Assembly (NCBI GenBank): GCA_963995505.1
Contig: OZ023181.1
Coordinates: forward strand, 19,898,221 to 19,962,220
Length of the DNA: 64,000 nucleotides
Source of the DNA: Hypericum androsaemum
Taxonomy: Eukaryota > Streptophyta > Magnoliopsida > Malpighiales > Hypericaceae
Direction: 5' to 3'
Shown: in pieces, positions 24,812-35,682 of the stretch
Layout: every line of letters starts with the position of its first letter
How positions within the stretch are numbered: the first letter of the stretch is position 1
Notes under the pieces: model-generated
Seen by the model: the letters and a program-made list of their open reading frames with translations, nothing else
What the model was told of the DNA's origin: nothing
Database searches by the model: none
Made by a program: the position numbers and the translations under genes

Positions 24812-27284
24812 ATGAACGTTTCTCGATTCCTTCTCTCTGCCTCCAGGCGCCGCACAACCCCCCACCTCCTAAATCTTCACCAAAGGTTAAACCTTTACTA
24901 AACCCTCCTTTTCTTTGTTCTATTGGGTATTTGTTGGAATTCTAAAGTTAGCATCTTGTTATCAACTTAAGTTGGTGTCTGTGTTTTAGGGTTTTTGAGG
25001 AGATGGGTTATGTTTCCTTGGTAATTGGTGGGAGGTGCTATTGGAAGATGAACACTTGTTGGGTGAATTTGTGTGCTTGTTGTTTGGAAATTTTTGGAGA
25101 TGTATGACTTAACTTGGTGTCTCTGTGTGTTCATTTGTTGCTGTTGATTCCGATTTTGGTGTTTAACTGGATATGATGTCATTGGAAATTTTTGGAGATG
25201 TATGACTTAACTTGGTGTCTTTGTGTGTTCATTTGTTTCTATTCATTCCGATTTTGGTGTTTAACTCGATATGGAATGATGTTCGACTTATGTAGGTTCG
25301 GTCTCTCTGCGAGGATACAGTCCTTTAGCTATTCAAGATCAACAAGAGGTGATCAGCATAACCCGGATCTGCACCCTGTAATTTCACCAAAAACACAGAC
25401 TTCTCGATCTTGGGCTGTTTATGCTGCTGTATGTGGCCTATTAGTTGCTTGTGCTTTTCTTGCATCTCTTCGTTTTCAGTTTGGACATGTTGGATATTGA
25501 CCGTTCTTACTGTTCCTTCCTGATCAAAGGATTTGCATGATGCGTGGATGTTGTTTCGAGAATGTAAGTAACACTCAAATTTGTTGATGTAATTTCAGCC
25601 AGCTGTTATCGTGGGGTTTGCTGGATTAGCCGCTCTCGTGCATTACAACGATGAGAGAAGAGCAGTTCCCCTAGGTACACTTTCTAATGTCTTACACTTC
25701 TCTAGGGTGGTTTGAGAATGTATTCATCAAACGGTAATGTCACACGCGTATTACAATTTCACAAAGTGCAAGTGCTTTGGGTTGATCTTGTTGATTTCTT
25801 GGTCTCCATAAAAGCAAACTCAAGTGAAATGGAAGAAGTTGTTGACTACATTCTTTGAGTTTCCAACTCTTCCGTGGTTTCTATCAAGCCGTAAATATTG
25901 GTGGCAGGGATGCAAGTCCGAGCATTGCTGTGAGTGACTCGGTGAAAGCTCAGTGGTACTAAGCACTACACAACTCCTGCCGAAGAGTATTGAAACTCAA
26001 GTCTATATTGATGGCTTTCGAAGGATATCGGCAGTCCAGTAGGAATTTTCGAGTCCAAGAACTAGATGCAAGTAATGTTGTGCCTTCTGAATGGAGATAC
26101 TTGGGTTTGGGTGAAAAGGCTGTGTTTTTGTGGTTTAATTCTTTTCTGGCTGAAATAGTAAATGCTGTATCTAATCGAAGAGAAATAAAATGCAACGTAC
26201 AAATGAAAAATTTAGTAGAAAGTAGAAACATTATAGTGAAACAGTGACTCCAACCCAGATCATATGGATCCTTAATGTTTCAGTTTGAACTACTATTTAG
26301 TAATAAAAAAAGTTCCAGTTTAAAGTACCTCTTCCTGATGGAATCTTGTTATTGCTTCCCTTTTCCACATATGGTGATTCTGTAGTTTTTCTCTATGGAC
26401 CAGTTGCGATGTTGTCGTTAGCTTTCGAGTATTGATTTCTTAAATTTATGGGGTAGTGGTTTCTTTAATTTTTTTTTGTGCCAGGTAAAGGCCAGAAGCC
26501 CGACGGTTTCACTGTTCAAGGAGCAATCATTGGAGGTCCTTTTGCTCTAATGAGTACCGAGGATCAACTAGTTACCGAAAGAGACTTCCGGGGAAATTGG
26601 ATTTTGCACTACTTTGGCTACACATTCTCACCTGATGTTGGACCTGAGCAAGTTAGTGTGATGACCAAGGCTATGGATACATTAGGTCTGACTGCTGAAT
26701 AGTAATCTGCTCTCACTCTACTCTCTTTTATCATATGGCTCTGAATTTTGTTTTGTGGTGTGAAGAGAAAGAGAAGAGGAAGGTCCTACCGGTATTTGTA
26801 ACGATTGATCCTCAACGGGATACTCCTTCCCATCTTCGCGCCTACCTAAAAGGTCAGCATCTTGACTGAAGTTGTCGGAGATGGTGAAACCTTGGGATTT
26901 TTTCTTTTATTGTTGTGCTGACATTCTCTTTTTGTTGACATCTTGTGTATGACTGCAGAGTTTGACCCCAGGATAGTTGGATTGACGGGACCTGTGTCAT
27001 CCGTGATACAGATGGCACAAGAGTATCGTGTTTACTTCCGGAAGGTTCAAGAGGATGGAGATGATTACTTTGTCGAAACTTCTCACAATATGTAAGCTTG
27101 GTTCGTTTAACTTGTAGATATACGTCATTTACTGTTTGAATTCTGGCTTGAGTTGGGTCTGTTCAAAACCTGCAGGTACTTGATTAATCCAAACATGGAG
27201 ATTGTCGAGTGCTTCGGCGTCGAGTATAATGCTGATGCACCAACGGAAGCAATCGGGAAGGAATTGACGAGGGGCTCCCGTTAG
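24812..27284 (+). CDS. HCC2: SCO1-family protein without copper cysteines, HCC2-type
   Basis: Mitochondrial inner-membrane thioredoxin-fold protein of the SCO family. SCO1/HCC1 delivers copper to cytochrome c oxidase subunit II; plant HCC2 is a divergent paralogue linked to redox and UV-B responses (family knowledge). Exons: 24812-24885, 25296-25428, 25599-25674, 26485-26685, 26766-26852, 26959-27091 and 27176-27284, giving 270 residues. A basic presequence (SRFLLSASRRRTT) is followed by one membrane span (AVIVGFAGLAALVHY, residues about 70-85) and then the SCO domain. The CxxxC motif expected at residues 143-147 reads SPDVG, so both cysteines are missing, as in Arabidopsis HCC2 (YFGYSFSPDVGPEQ from memory). 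The partner His in ETSHNMYLI is kept. The second exon must end at 25428; reading through gives an early stop. Confidence 0.92.
25086..25281 (+). repeat. 98-bp tandem duplication in HCC2 intron 1
   Basis: Two adjacent near-identical units, 25086-25183 and 25184-25281, each with GGAGATGTATGACTTAACTT and GATTTTGGTGTTTAACT. The second unit ends just before the exon 2 acceptor, so the duplication includes sequence close to the splice site. Confidence 0.85.
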
Positions 27285-27502
27285 TTCTACTTCGAAAAGG
27301 TCACGATGTTGACATTTCTCCATCTGACAGTTCGAGGCTGTATTTTGCAAGCGAGAGAGCTTATGTTGGCCATGGACAAGCTGAACTTCCATTCCATCAA
27401 ATCCCGAGTAAAGAGCCATTTGCTGAGGTAATTTCTCGGCCAACAACAATGAGACAATCTCTTGGTCGAACTTCAGATTAGAGCGAACTTTCGCCACGTC
27501 AA

Positions 27503-28403
27503 TTGGTCCGGTAATCAGGGGCAGAGTTAGAAAATTTCGAGAGTGGGGACAATATAACTTGATAATGGTACATATTAGTATTCTAATTTTAATTTTTAGG
27601 TAGATTAATTTTGTTGTGAGGTCAATTTTTAATTTTAGTAGAGACATACGTTAAAAAATATACTAATTATCAACAAAAAAAATTAAGTAGGGGCAAACTA
27701 AACGTGGCTCCGCCACTGCCGGTAATTGTCTTATTTCTTGGATTAATGATGTCTCTCACTTGTGAAGGAGAAAGCACTCTATGATCGTTTCACAAACAAG
27801 ATCTAGGTCTACCTTGTGATTTTAACGTGCAATTTTTCTTTTTCTTTTTTTTTTGTTGAGGAAATGGAGGGGCAAGCCTCGATTTTAACGTGTATTATTA
27901 TGTTGTTCAAATGTAGGTTCATACTAGGGTAGGTGACTTTGAAATTGTTCAAAATGCACCACCTGATAACGATGGGCTCTAATAGTCAAATCGTTAATGG
28001 CCAAGCTAGCAACATTCTTAGCCCTCGAAGATGAACTCTTAGCAATTCAGCTAGCTGTAAAATTGACTCGAGAGGATTATGCTCACATTTGAACAAGCAA
28101 CGAGACAAATTGTCGTTTCGCTGATTTATTCTTGGCTAATTTAATTTTTAGTGTTAAGTTTGAATTAGAGTTATTGCCACTTTGCTCCATCTCTTATTTA
28201 TGTTCCTGGATTTGTTAATGTGTAGCTGATTGGGTACCTAAGCAAGTTCGAAATGATCGTCTCCCTTCGAATTGGGCCATTGGAGCTCGATTCATTTTTC
28301 GTTCACGGATTTATTTCCCAACTTGTTACAAAGTAACTAAGCAGCTTTTAACTCTTAAAAAAGTTAACGATGGTTGATATTGTACTGTGGCATCTCAACC
28401 TTT
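27503..28403 (+). repeat. Dispersed duplication, unit 1 copy B
   Basis: Second copy of the 18458-19250 segment, starting about 220 bases after the HCC2 stop. It is interrupted by a 203-bp hAT MITE and carries small deletions in the RNase H-like part. Homology stops near the poly-T at about 28400. Confidence 0.75.
27516..27718. mobile_element. hAT-type MITE with 8-bp target-site duplication
   Basis: 203-bp element with imperfect terminal inverted repeats: left CAGGGGCAGAG, right CTCCGCCACTG (reverse complement CAGTGGCGGAG, 9 of 11 matching). Flanked by a perfect 8-bp duplication CCGGTAAT at 27508-27515 and 27719-27726. The homologous segment downstream of MORC has a single CCGGTAAT at 18465-18472, an empty site. 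No coding capacity. Confidence 0.92.
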
Positions 28404-28610
28404 TTTTTTAAAATATTTATAACCATTATATTTATTCGACCAATTCAAGTTCGAATCTTGACAACCGCTCTGAAGCTACAGTCACCCGGAGCTTCCAGTC
28501 GTCAGGATTCGAGAAAATACTGGACAGCAGCTAAATTCTGAAGCTCCGATCAGTGTGGACCTCGAGTCATCGGCCATCTTCTTAGCGGAGGAAGGAGCTC
28601 AGAACGAACG

Positions 28611-29946
28611 ATGAGGAAACGTGACCTGCCGATTCTAAAGCTCTGCGCTTTCGCCATCTTCTTCTCCCTTCAGGTTTCCCCTTGCCTGACAAAATCCGTG
28701 TCGCGTCTCGGGTAGACGCGCCGTGGCCATGGCCACCGGAGTGAATGACCGGAGCTACACGACGGGTAACCAGGTCCTCGTGGTTGTTACTTCTGGTTGG
28801 TCGGTTATGTGATTCGATCATAACCTCAAGAAACTTTGGGAGGCTAATCTCGAGGTCCGGGCAATGCTTTTTCTGGTTGTTGGTTTACTCTTGATTTTTC
28901 TGTTTCAATCCTTTTTCTTCTGGTGTGCTGGAGGAGCAGGATGATTTTCCGCACGGGGCTCACCACAGGGAGATTTCGGTTCAAGTAAGTAACTAACACG
29001 GGGATACCGGATTGGTCATTGTTGGTGGCCGGATGGAAGTGCAGCCTCATGTAAGTATGTCCTTGATCAGTCCATGTTATTGAGAATCTTTTCAGGCGGG
29101 TAGATGCAAAATTTCCTGTAGTTGACTTGTCTGGTCTTGTGTCTGGTCGTGGAACTAAGAACCCATTTGATTTATTGAACTTCCTAGCAAGATTATAGAG
29201 TTCCAAGTCGATGATTTTGCTCACTGCTCTAACATGTCACTTTGCCGCTGCAATCAGATTTACTTGGATCCTTTCGAAGAGATAGGGACACGGCTGAGAG
29301 AAATGCTGCATTTTCTCTTCTCTCTGATAATTATGACAATTAGATGTGCCTTTGTTTCCTCAAAGCATCTAAGCCCTCTACACAAGATCAACTCTACTGC
29401 TAACAATCATATTTCTGTTTCCACAGTGATTGCTTTTTTGATCTGTTTGATATCGACCGACTTGTATCACTTACAAAAGCATGGCTGTCCTTATTTAGGC
29501 TTCGCATAATTCTTTCTTTTTGTCCAATATCACTTGTGAAATTGGTCAGAAAACTCTTTCTTTCTTTCTTATGGGAGTGCTGCTTCCGGAGTATTTAAAG
29601 AATGCTTTGGAGGAAATAAGAGAAACATGTTTATTTGTTACTCGTCTTGCTGTCTCTCTTCTCAACTCAGCCCTTTACCAACTGTCTCTCCATTCTGATA
29701 AAAAATAAAGAACAAATTCTTGTGAGGCATTACAAAGCCAAATGTCAAAGATCAATCCCCTTCTCTTTTCTTTCGCAAAGTTTTCTCCATTTCTTCTCAA
29801 GGAAAATCATTCCGTCTACTCTTTTTGCGTATATCCCAACCATAACAAATCAAACTAAGCTTTGGTGGGTTCCTAATGTCATTGTTGCTCATCAAAAGAA
29901 AGGGATAGAAGGTTGCACATCTGGCAACTGGCCGTACAATCTGTAA
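28611..29946 (+). pseudogene. Decayed FG-GAP-repeat integrin-alpha-like gene
   Basis: Relic of the plant FG-GAP-repeat protein gene (Arabidopsis AT3G51050 type, a type I membrane protein). From 28611 the frame reads a signal peptide (MRKRDLPILKLCAFAIFFSL). It then skips to PDKIRVAS near 28688, continues with VVVTSGWSVM, a TGA in place of the expected Cys codon, and FDHNLKKLWEANL. An apparently retained intron is followed by DDFPHGAHHREIS and HGDTGLVIVGGRMEVQPH, a further intron, then DPFEEIGTR near 29270. After a gap comes PTITNQTKLWWVPNV and AHQKKGIE near 29835-29910. Frameshifts, stops, a missing N-terminal segment and a missing C-terminal half show it is dead. Retained introns mean it is not a processed copy. 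Identification is by remembered family sequence. Confidence 0.85.
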
Positions 29947-30466
29947 GGTGAATGCCTTTTTTATTAAGATATTGCCAAAAAAAAAATACTCTGCCTTTAG
30001 TTGTTAAATTACATTTATGGATCATTTTTAAAAGTATTTTAAGTGGTGCGTGGTACCCTTTTCAGTAAAATGACAATACAAATCGTCAAAATGATGGGTT
30101 ATTAAATAATTTCCTACATAATTACCTGAAATTTAATGGGGGGAGTCAGAAAATATTTGTTTATATTTACTCCAATATAACTACAAGAGCTATCCACCAT
30201 AAGCAATATATGGACACAAACAAAGCATCGTATTAGAGAGTTGAAAAATCGAAATTGGAGTTAGTTGAAACTACGTAGGAGAAAAAAAAACCACAAATAG
30301 GATAACATACTAAAATAATCAGATGTTATAATAAAACCTTACAATTTTAAAACGTTTTTAAATTTTTAAAGAGGCATCCACTTCCTCTTATAGAATATCC
30401 ATCAATTTGGTGATTTTTTTCCCCAGAGAAACAGACAAGAAAGAGGGTCACATCCATGAAAACATA
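29947..30466. other. AT-rich spacer
   Basis: Between the FG-GAP relic and duplication unit 2 copy B. No gene, RNA or clear repeat seen. Confidence 0.4.
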
Positions 30467-30895
30467 ATTTGCTGCGTTGAACGATGACCGAATAATTCTT
30501 ATTAGGATTACCAGCGAAAAGGGACAAATTGAAATTCAAAGGAAGGATTGGACCATCCCTGACCCTGAGGACTTTTGACTTTGAAATCTCTCTCGGGGCC
30601 GTACCCAAATTGATATCTTTTAACAACTTTTGTTGTCAATTGATTTGATTTATTTCTCGCCGCGTATTGACCACATCCAAGATTTTTTTCATAGACCGAC
30701 TATTGGCAGATTGACCCATAATTTGTAAAAGAAAAACAAGGATACATATTCTTCCGAATCGAATATGATAATTTGTCATTATGCGACTCAAACAAAAATG
30801 AAATGAACTAAACAAAACTCTCTCAAGATCCATATTCTTAGGCTAGTAAGTTTGATTTTTTTCAATTAGTAAAAACATTTTTGAGAATACATATG
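30467..30895 (-). repeat. Dispersed duplication, unit 2 copy B
   Basis: Second copy of 19728-20145 in the same orientation. The coding-like minus-strand frame (SMKKILDVVNTRREINQIN) is broken by a small deletion before NLGTAPREIS, so it is non-functional here. Confidence 0.65.
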
Positions 30896-32297
30896 GGTTG
30901 AAATCAAACTCTTTTCGATGTCAAATTAAATAAATTGATAAAAATTACAAGACAATTGCAAATCTAACGGAAACGGACAGCTCATTGCCCTTTGTAGATT
31001 CATGTAAATATTACCTACGCTGTAATTGTAAAGCCCATTGGGCCTCATCCAATAAGACAACAGATAATCTAATAAGTTAATTTCCATCCATGTCTCATTT
31101 GTGGGGGACTTGGGCCACTCCTCGACGACAAGGACACCTGGACACCATAATAATAATAGCAGCGATAAATTATTCATTATTATTTTGATAAGAATAATTT
31201 ATTCATTATTATGTGTGAAAACGAGACATTTTATGACAGTTTTGACTACCAAAATGATTTTGAACTTGTACTGCATTACTACATTCTAGAAACATTTTTT
31301 GATATTTCTAATGATCCGTAATACGCCTACGAGTTCCTCCTAAGCCAAATTTGCTAATTATCTTTTTCTTTCCGAGAAAATTTTTTTTTGACCAATTTGA
31401 TAATTGTCGGCCATTATAAGAGTTTGTAGGATATGCCACTTTTTAAAGCAAAAATAGATTGGCAGACCCACCATGGAGAAATAATATCCCAAGTGTAAAA
31501 TAAAATGTGCACATATTGCACTTTCAATGTAGTTGATTGCATCGTAAAAATCTCGGAAAACATCCAACTGAAAATTTCAATGATTTTACTCGACTCGAAT
31601 ATGAATTAGTCGACTCACTGAGAGTTTAAAAACTGAGTGATATAAAAAAAATCGTGCAAAGTTCAGTACAATACTTCAAACTATTTGATTGTATATGAGC
31701 TCATATTACACGTATCAATTAACTTAAAATTTTGGGTTATATAACAAATAACTTAAAGTAATTTAAGTGTTCTTAAAAATATCATCCAAACCATGACAAT
31801 AATTAGCTACATCATTAGAAATTCGATTCCCAAAGACGGATTCATTCAGAAATTTGACTTTCTTGAAACAAACAGAGGACCAGATAACGACGTGGCACTC
31901 ATCCTGGAGATTGTATTTGTCGGTGCATCTTTTTTATCACATCTTGCTTTCTGTTAACATCAGCAAGTTAATTGTCAACTAATTTTTACGAAACTTCTAA
32001 ATCAACTGGTTGGTGTATAAAGCTCAATGATATGTGTGGTGTAAGCGGTGTGAAACGATAACTAAATGGAGAAGATTCTTTTCTAGTAGCAGATAAAGGG
32101 TAGGCCTTGACCTTTAGCGCCTAACCGGCAAATTGTTATGAACGATCGAATAATTTAGATTCGAATTAGTAAGAGTTTTGAGATAATTATAAATAATTAA
32201 AATCAATATCATCGTCATTATCTCTTTGGTTACTTCATGTGTAGTCCCCACCAATGTGAGAATGGTGGCATTTCGAAACTCGAATATTAATGAATAA
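30896..32297. other. AT-rich gene-free region
   Basis: No supported gene. A phrase at about 32219-32265 (ACTTCATGTGTAGTCCCCACC) recurs at about 32694-32730 on the far side of the TRIM-like element, so sequence flanking that element is itself repeated. Confidence 0.4.
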
Positions 32298-32690
32298 TGG
32301 TTAGAATCTTCGTATTCAACCCAAGATGTTAAGACGATGAATTTGTGATTTTTTCACGCTTATAAACAAATCACTATTTATAACTAGCAATGTGTTAATT
32401 TGAACATGCTCCATCATTTCATTCAAACTACTACGATGAAGATTGCACATTTTAGCATACATGCTAGAATTGGCCCAACACTTTGTCTCACATATCGTGA
32501 AACAGAAGGGTCGTGTGCCCCGTGGATCGAAGTTGCTTTGATACCATATTAGAATGTATATATATATATATATCCTACCCAAAACATTAAAGCCTTGGGT
32601 ATACATTAATTTTTCACACTTATAAACAAAACTATCACTTACTTAATAACTAACAATATAATAATCTCGCATGAATATCACCGGTATTAT
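32298..32690 (-). mobile_element. TRIM-like miniature LTR element
   Basis: Read on the minus strand, two imperfect repeats share GTTTATAAGYGTGAAAAA: one at about 32547-32665 (5' side), one at about 32298-32400 (3' side). Just inside the 5' repeat is TGGTATCAAAGC (plus positions 32535-32546), close to the tRNA-Met primer site. The shared LTR phrase is the same as in the TRIM at 10879, so the two are related. A TA microsatellite lies at about 32555-32571. Borders are approximate. Confidence 0.55.
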
Positions 32691-33916
32691 CTCTTTCGTT
32701 ACTTCATATTTAGTCCCCACCAATGTGAGAAGAAGCAAAAATGATGGGTACCAACAAAGCTACCTGTACCCTTCTCAAAAAAAAAAGGCTACCTGTCTAA
32801 TGGATGATACCACCATCGTTGGAATTGAGGAACACTAGGTCATTTTGACAAGGAGGCAAGTGCAAATCTATAAATAACTTATTCCATTAGCAATAACTAG
32901 CATCACTAACTAGCTTGATAGAGTTGGGGTGGCTTTTGAAGGAATCTCGCTCTTACCAAAAATGTCAAAGAACTGGGGAGATCGTTTTCGTGCATTATTA
33001 CCATCTAGAACCATGATTTCGTAAAAGTTAATAAAATTCTTTCGGTTATAAATTAAGCCGAATAACATTTCAAATTGGTCCATCAAATTAAGCCGAAGTT
33101 TTTCCGAACTTGAGTTGCTTCACATGCTATGCAACAAGGGGCATACTAACAACACGAGATCAACAAGTTTTCAATTAAATATGATTTCGCATACTTGTTT
33201 TAGAACTTCAAAATATCCTAAATTTACGACATATTTACATTCCACTTTATTTCTCTTAAATTTTATTAAAAATTTATCCAACTTTTCTCAATTTTTTTCA
33301 TTTGATCACCGTAAAATTATTTGTTATAACATAGTGGGCCTATAACCCTTAAATTATGTGGAACCTTCTTAACTACATTAGCGAAACTATGTACATCTCC
33401 AGCAAAGTCAAATATTGCTATTTTGAAGCTCTATGGTCAAAGGCTAACCCACCACTTCTCCTGATGTTGCTATCATGGGCCGTTGATTTGTTAGGTAATT
33501 AGTCCCAGCCGTAATAATTTATGACGCTGGGTTAACCCAATTGCAACTCGCTCTTAACTATGTTGATTTTAAAAGGAAATTAAATTGCGTCGCTTTCAAT
33601 AAAAATCAACTCACAATTTCCACGACGAAAGTTAAGAGATTGTTTGGAAACCCAAAAAAGGGGAATTAGATTCAGTTTCTCAAGTTGAAGTTATGTTACA
33701 GTAGTTTTATTGGAACTAATGGAGTTTCTTTCCAAAATGGAAGGATTTTTGGAGTTCACGAGAGTAGCGTTTTACTCTTTATTGCAGTAATTTTTTCTTA
33801 TTGAATTTTAATGTGGTAGTATTTCAAAAAAAATTGTGATTGCAACATGGTACTTGTACAAGAAAATTTTACACAATATATATTAGATAAATAGCAATAA
33901 ATTCAACCAAGAAAAT
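32691..33916. other. AT-rich gene-free region
   Basis: No gene, RNA or defined transposon recognised. The 76-codon frame at 33115-33345 has no known motif and typical spacer composition. Confidence 0.4.
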
Positions 33917-34382
33917 ATGGCACCGGATTCGGTCCTAGACATGTATTTTTGTCCATGATCGTTCTGGCACACGTAATGAGTTGGTCAGTTATGATATATT
34001 GAGTTGCTCAGTTATGATGTAATGGTTTGACACCAACTGGGTTTGTCAGTTATGATGTAATGGTTGCTCAGTTATGATGAAATAGTTCGACACACGCTGG
34101 ATTGGTTAGTTATGATACAACGGTTCGACACACGCTGGATTGGTCAGTTATGATACAATGGTTCGACACGTGCTGGGTTGGCCAATTATGATACGTTGGT
34201 TTGGTTCGACACGCGTTGAGTTGCTCAGTTATGATACAATATTTCGACACGCGCTGGGTTGGTCAGTTATGATATAATGGTTCGCCTAGTTATGATAAAA
34301 TGATTCGAACAGTTATGATAAAATATTTCACTTTTTCATGACGGTCCTAGACAAGTGGGTTTAGGACCAAATCCGGTCCCGT
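33917..34382. mobile_element. Foldback/MITE-like element with internal tandem array
   Basis: The ends form an imperfect inverted repeat: left ATGGCACCGGATTCGGTCC, right (reverse complement) ACGGGACCGGATTTGGTCC. AAAT occurs directly outside both ends, a possible target duplication. Nearly the whole interior is a tandem repeat. No coding sequence. Superfamily not assigned. Confidence 0.6.
33980..34335 (+). repeat. Tandem repeat, period about 38 bp
   Basis: About nine degenerate units built on GGTCAGTTATGATACAAT followed by GGTTCGACACACGCTGGATT. Some units are shortened to a CAGTTATGAT core. The array fills the foldback element. Confidence 0.85.
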
Positions 34383-34386
34383 AAAT

Positions 34387-35403
34387 ATCTATTATAACTT
34401 TACTAAGATTTGGTTACACAATAGTGTTAAAATTTTGTAAGAAGATTGTTGTGGTCTATTTGAGGAGGTTTCCACGCTCCTGGATAATTAATCAACTCAC
34501 GAAGAGAGACTGATTGAAATAGCAAGCAGGCGGTTAGTAATTAATTAAGTAGGTCAAATTTTATGGAAAATACAAAATATGAACGTATAATCTTATTGTG
34601 ACGGGGCACGTTAAGATAATACTAAACACGTACGGCTTTCTCCATATCCTTTTTTTTAACTAGGAACAGTTAACATACATTTTAATAAAATAATCCCATA
34701 ATTTATACCAAGAGCAAACATTAAAAAACTTACTATGATCCCAATACATATCTTACTTTATAAATGTGAGTAATTTTTTTATAATTTCTTACATTCTTTG
34801 CTTATACTGTCTCATATCCAGATACACTGTATCAACTAATACAGATTCGAGTAGGATGAGACCTATGAAATGTGTCAAAAATTTGCAACAATTATTTAAC
34901 ACTTTTGTGTTTCAAATGACTCGAACTCGAGACCTAGTTAAATTAGAACAACGTCCTCAATCCAAGTATTAATTTCTTATAATTTCATAGATTTATAATG
35001 AGTTTTACATAATTCACGCCACAACCTCTCGTTGTTTCACGAATTATTAATTAAATAATGCAGGCATTACGGTTATAAAAGTATGATATAATGCAAAATA
35101 ACCATATAGTTATTGTACGAGTACCTAACAGAAAAAAATACATACCCCACCCTCGGGGTAACTAGACCAAGATAGGCCATAATTAAAGTAAAATTAGGCT
35201 CACAAAAGCGAAAAAGAAAAATTAAATTGTGGTGGTCCTGGATTCTCCAAATTGATTTTGGCTCTAAATCTAATATAGTAGAGAGGGGATCCCTCCCCTT
35301 CTAGCCACCTTGACTTTCTCGTGAGAGACAAGTCAGTCACATACGCACTCAAAGCTTCCGTTCATTACAGTTACACGTATCATTTGGGCGTTCCAGATAT
35401 ATT
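34387..35403. other. AT-rich gene-free region
   Basis: No supported feature before the first copia LTR. Confidence 0.4.
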
Positions 35404-35656
35404 TGTTGAAATTGGCGAGGACAAAAGTAAAAGAGGAATTATTTTCCTGTTTTGTTTCGGACTCTTAATTTGACATAAATAGATTACTTAATGTACAAGA
35501 GTTTGTCTATAAAGACATGTTATCCAAGGATTTTGTATTGCTTTATGGCTTGGATCCATCAATAAAAGTTCTCATTTTTCTCTAGGCCGAACCACGTTAT
35601 CTATTGTGCCCGTGTTCTTTGCCCGTTTTGTTTTCTAAGTTGTTGAATTCCTAACA
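35404..35656 (+). repeat. 5' LTR of copia copy 1
   Basis: 253 bp, begins TGTTGAAATTGG and ends CCTAACA. Contains the motif CAATAAAAGTTCTC, a likely polyadenylation signal shared by the related LTRs. Confidence 0.9.
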
Positions 35657-35682
35657 AGTGGTATCAGAGATAAGGTTGGAGG

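Noticed and set aside
33980..34335. CRISPR-like array
   Set aside because: Units are directly adjacent without spacers and lie in plant nuclear DNA. It is a plain tandem repeat.
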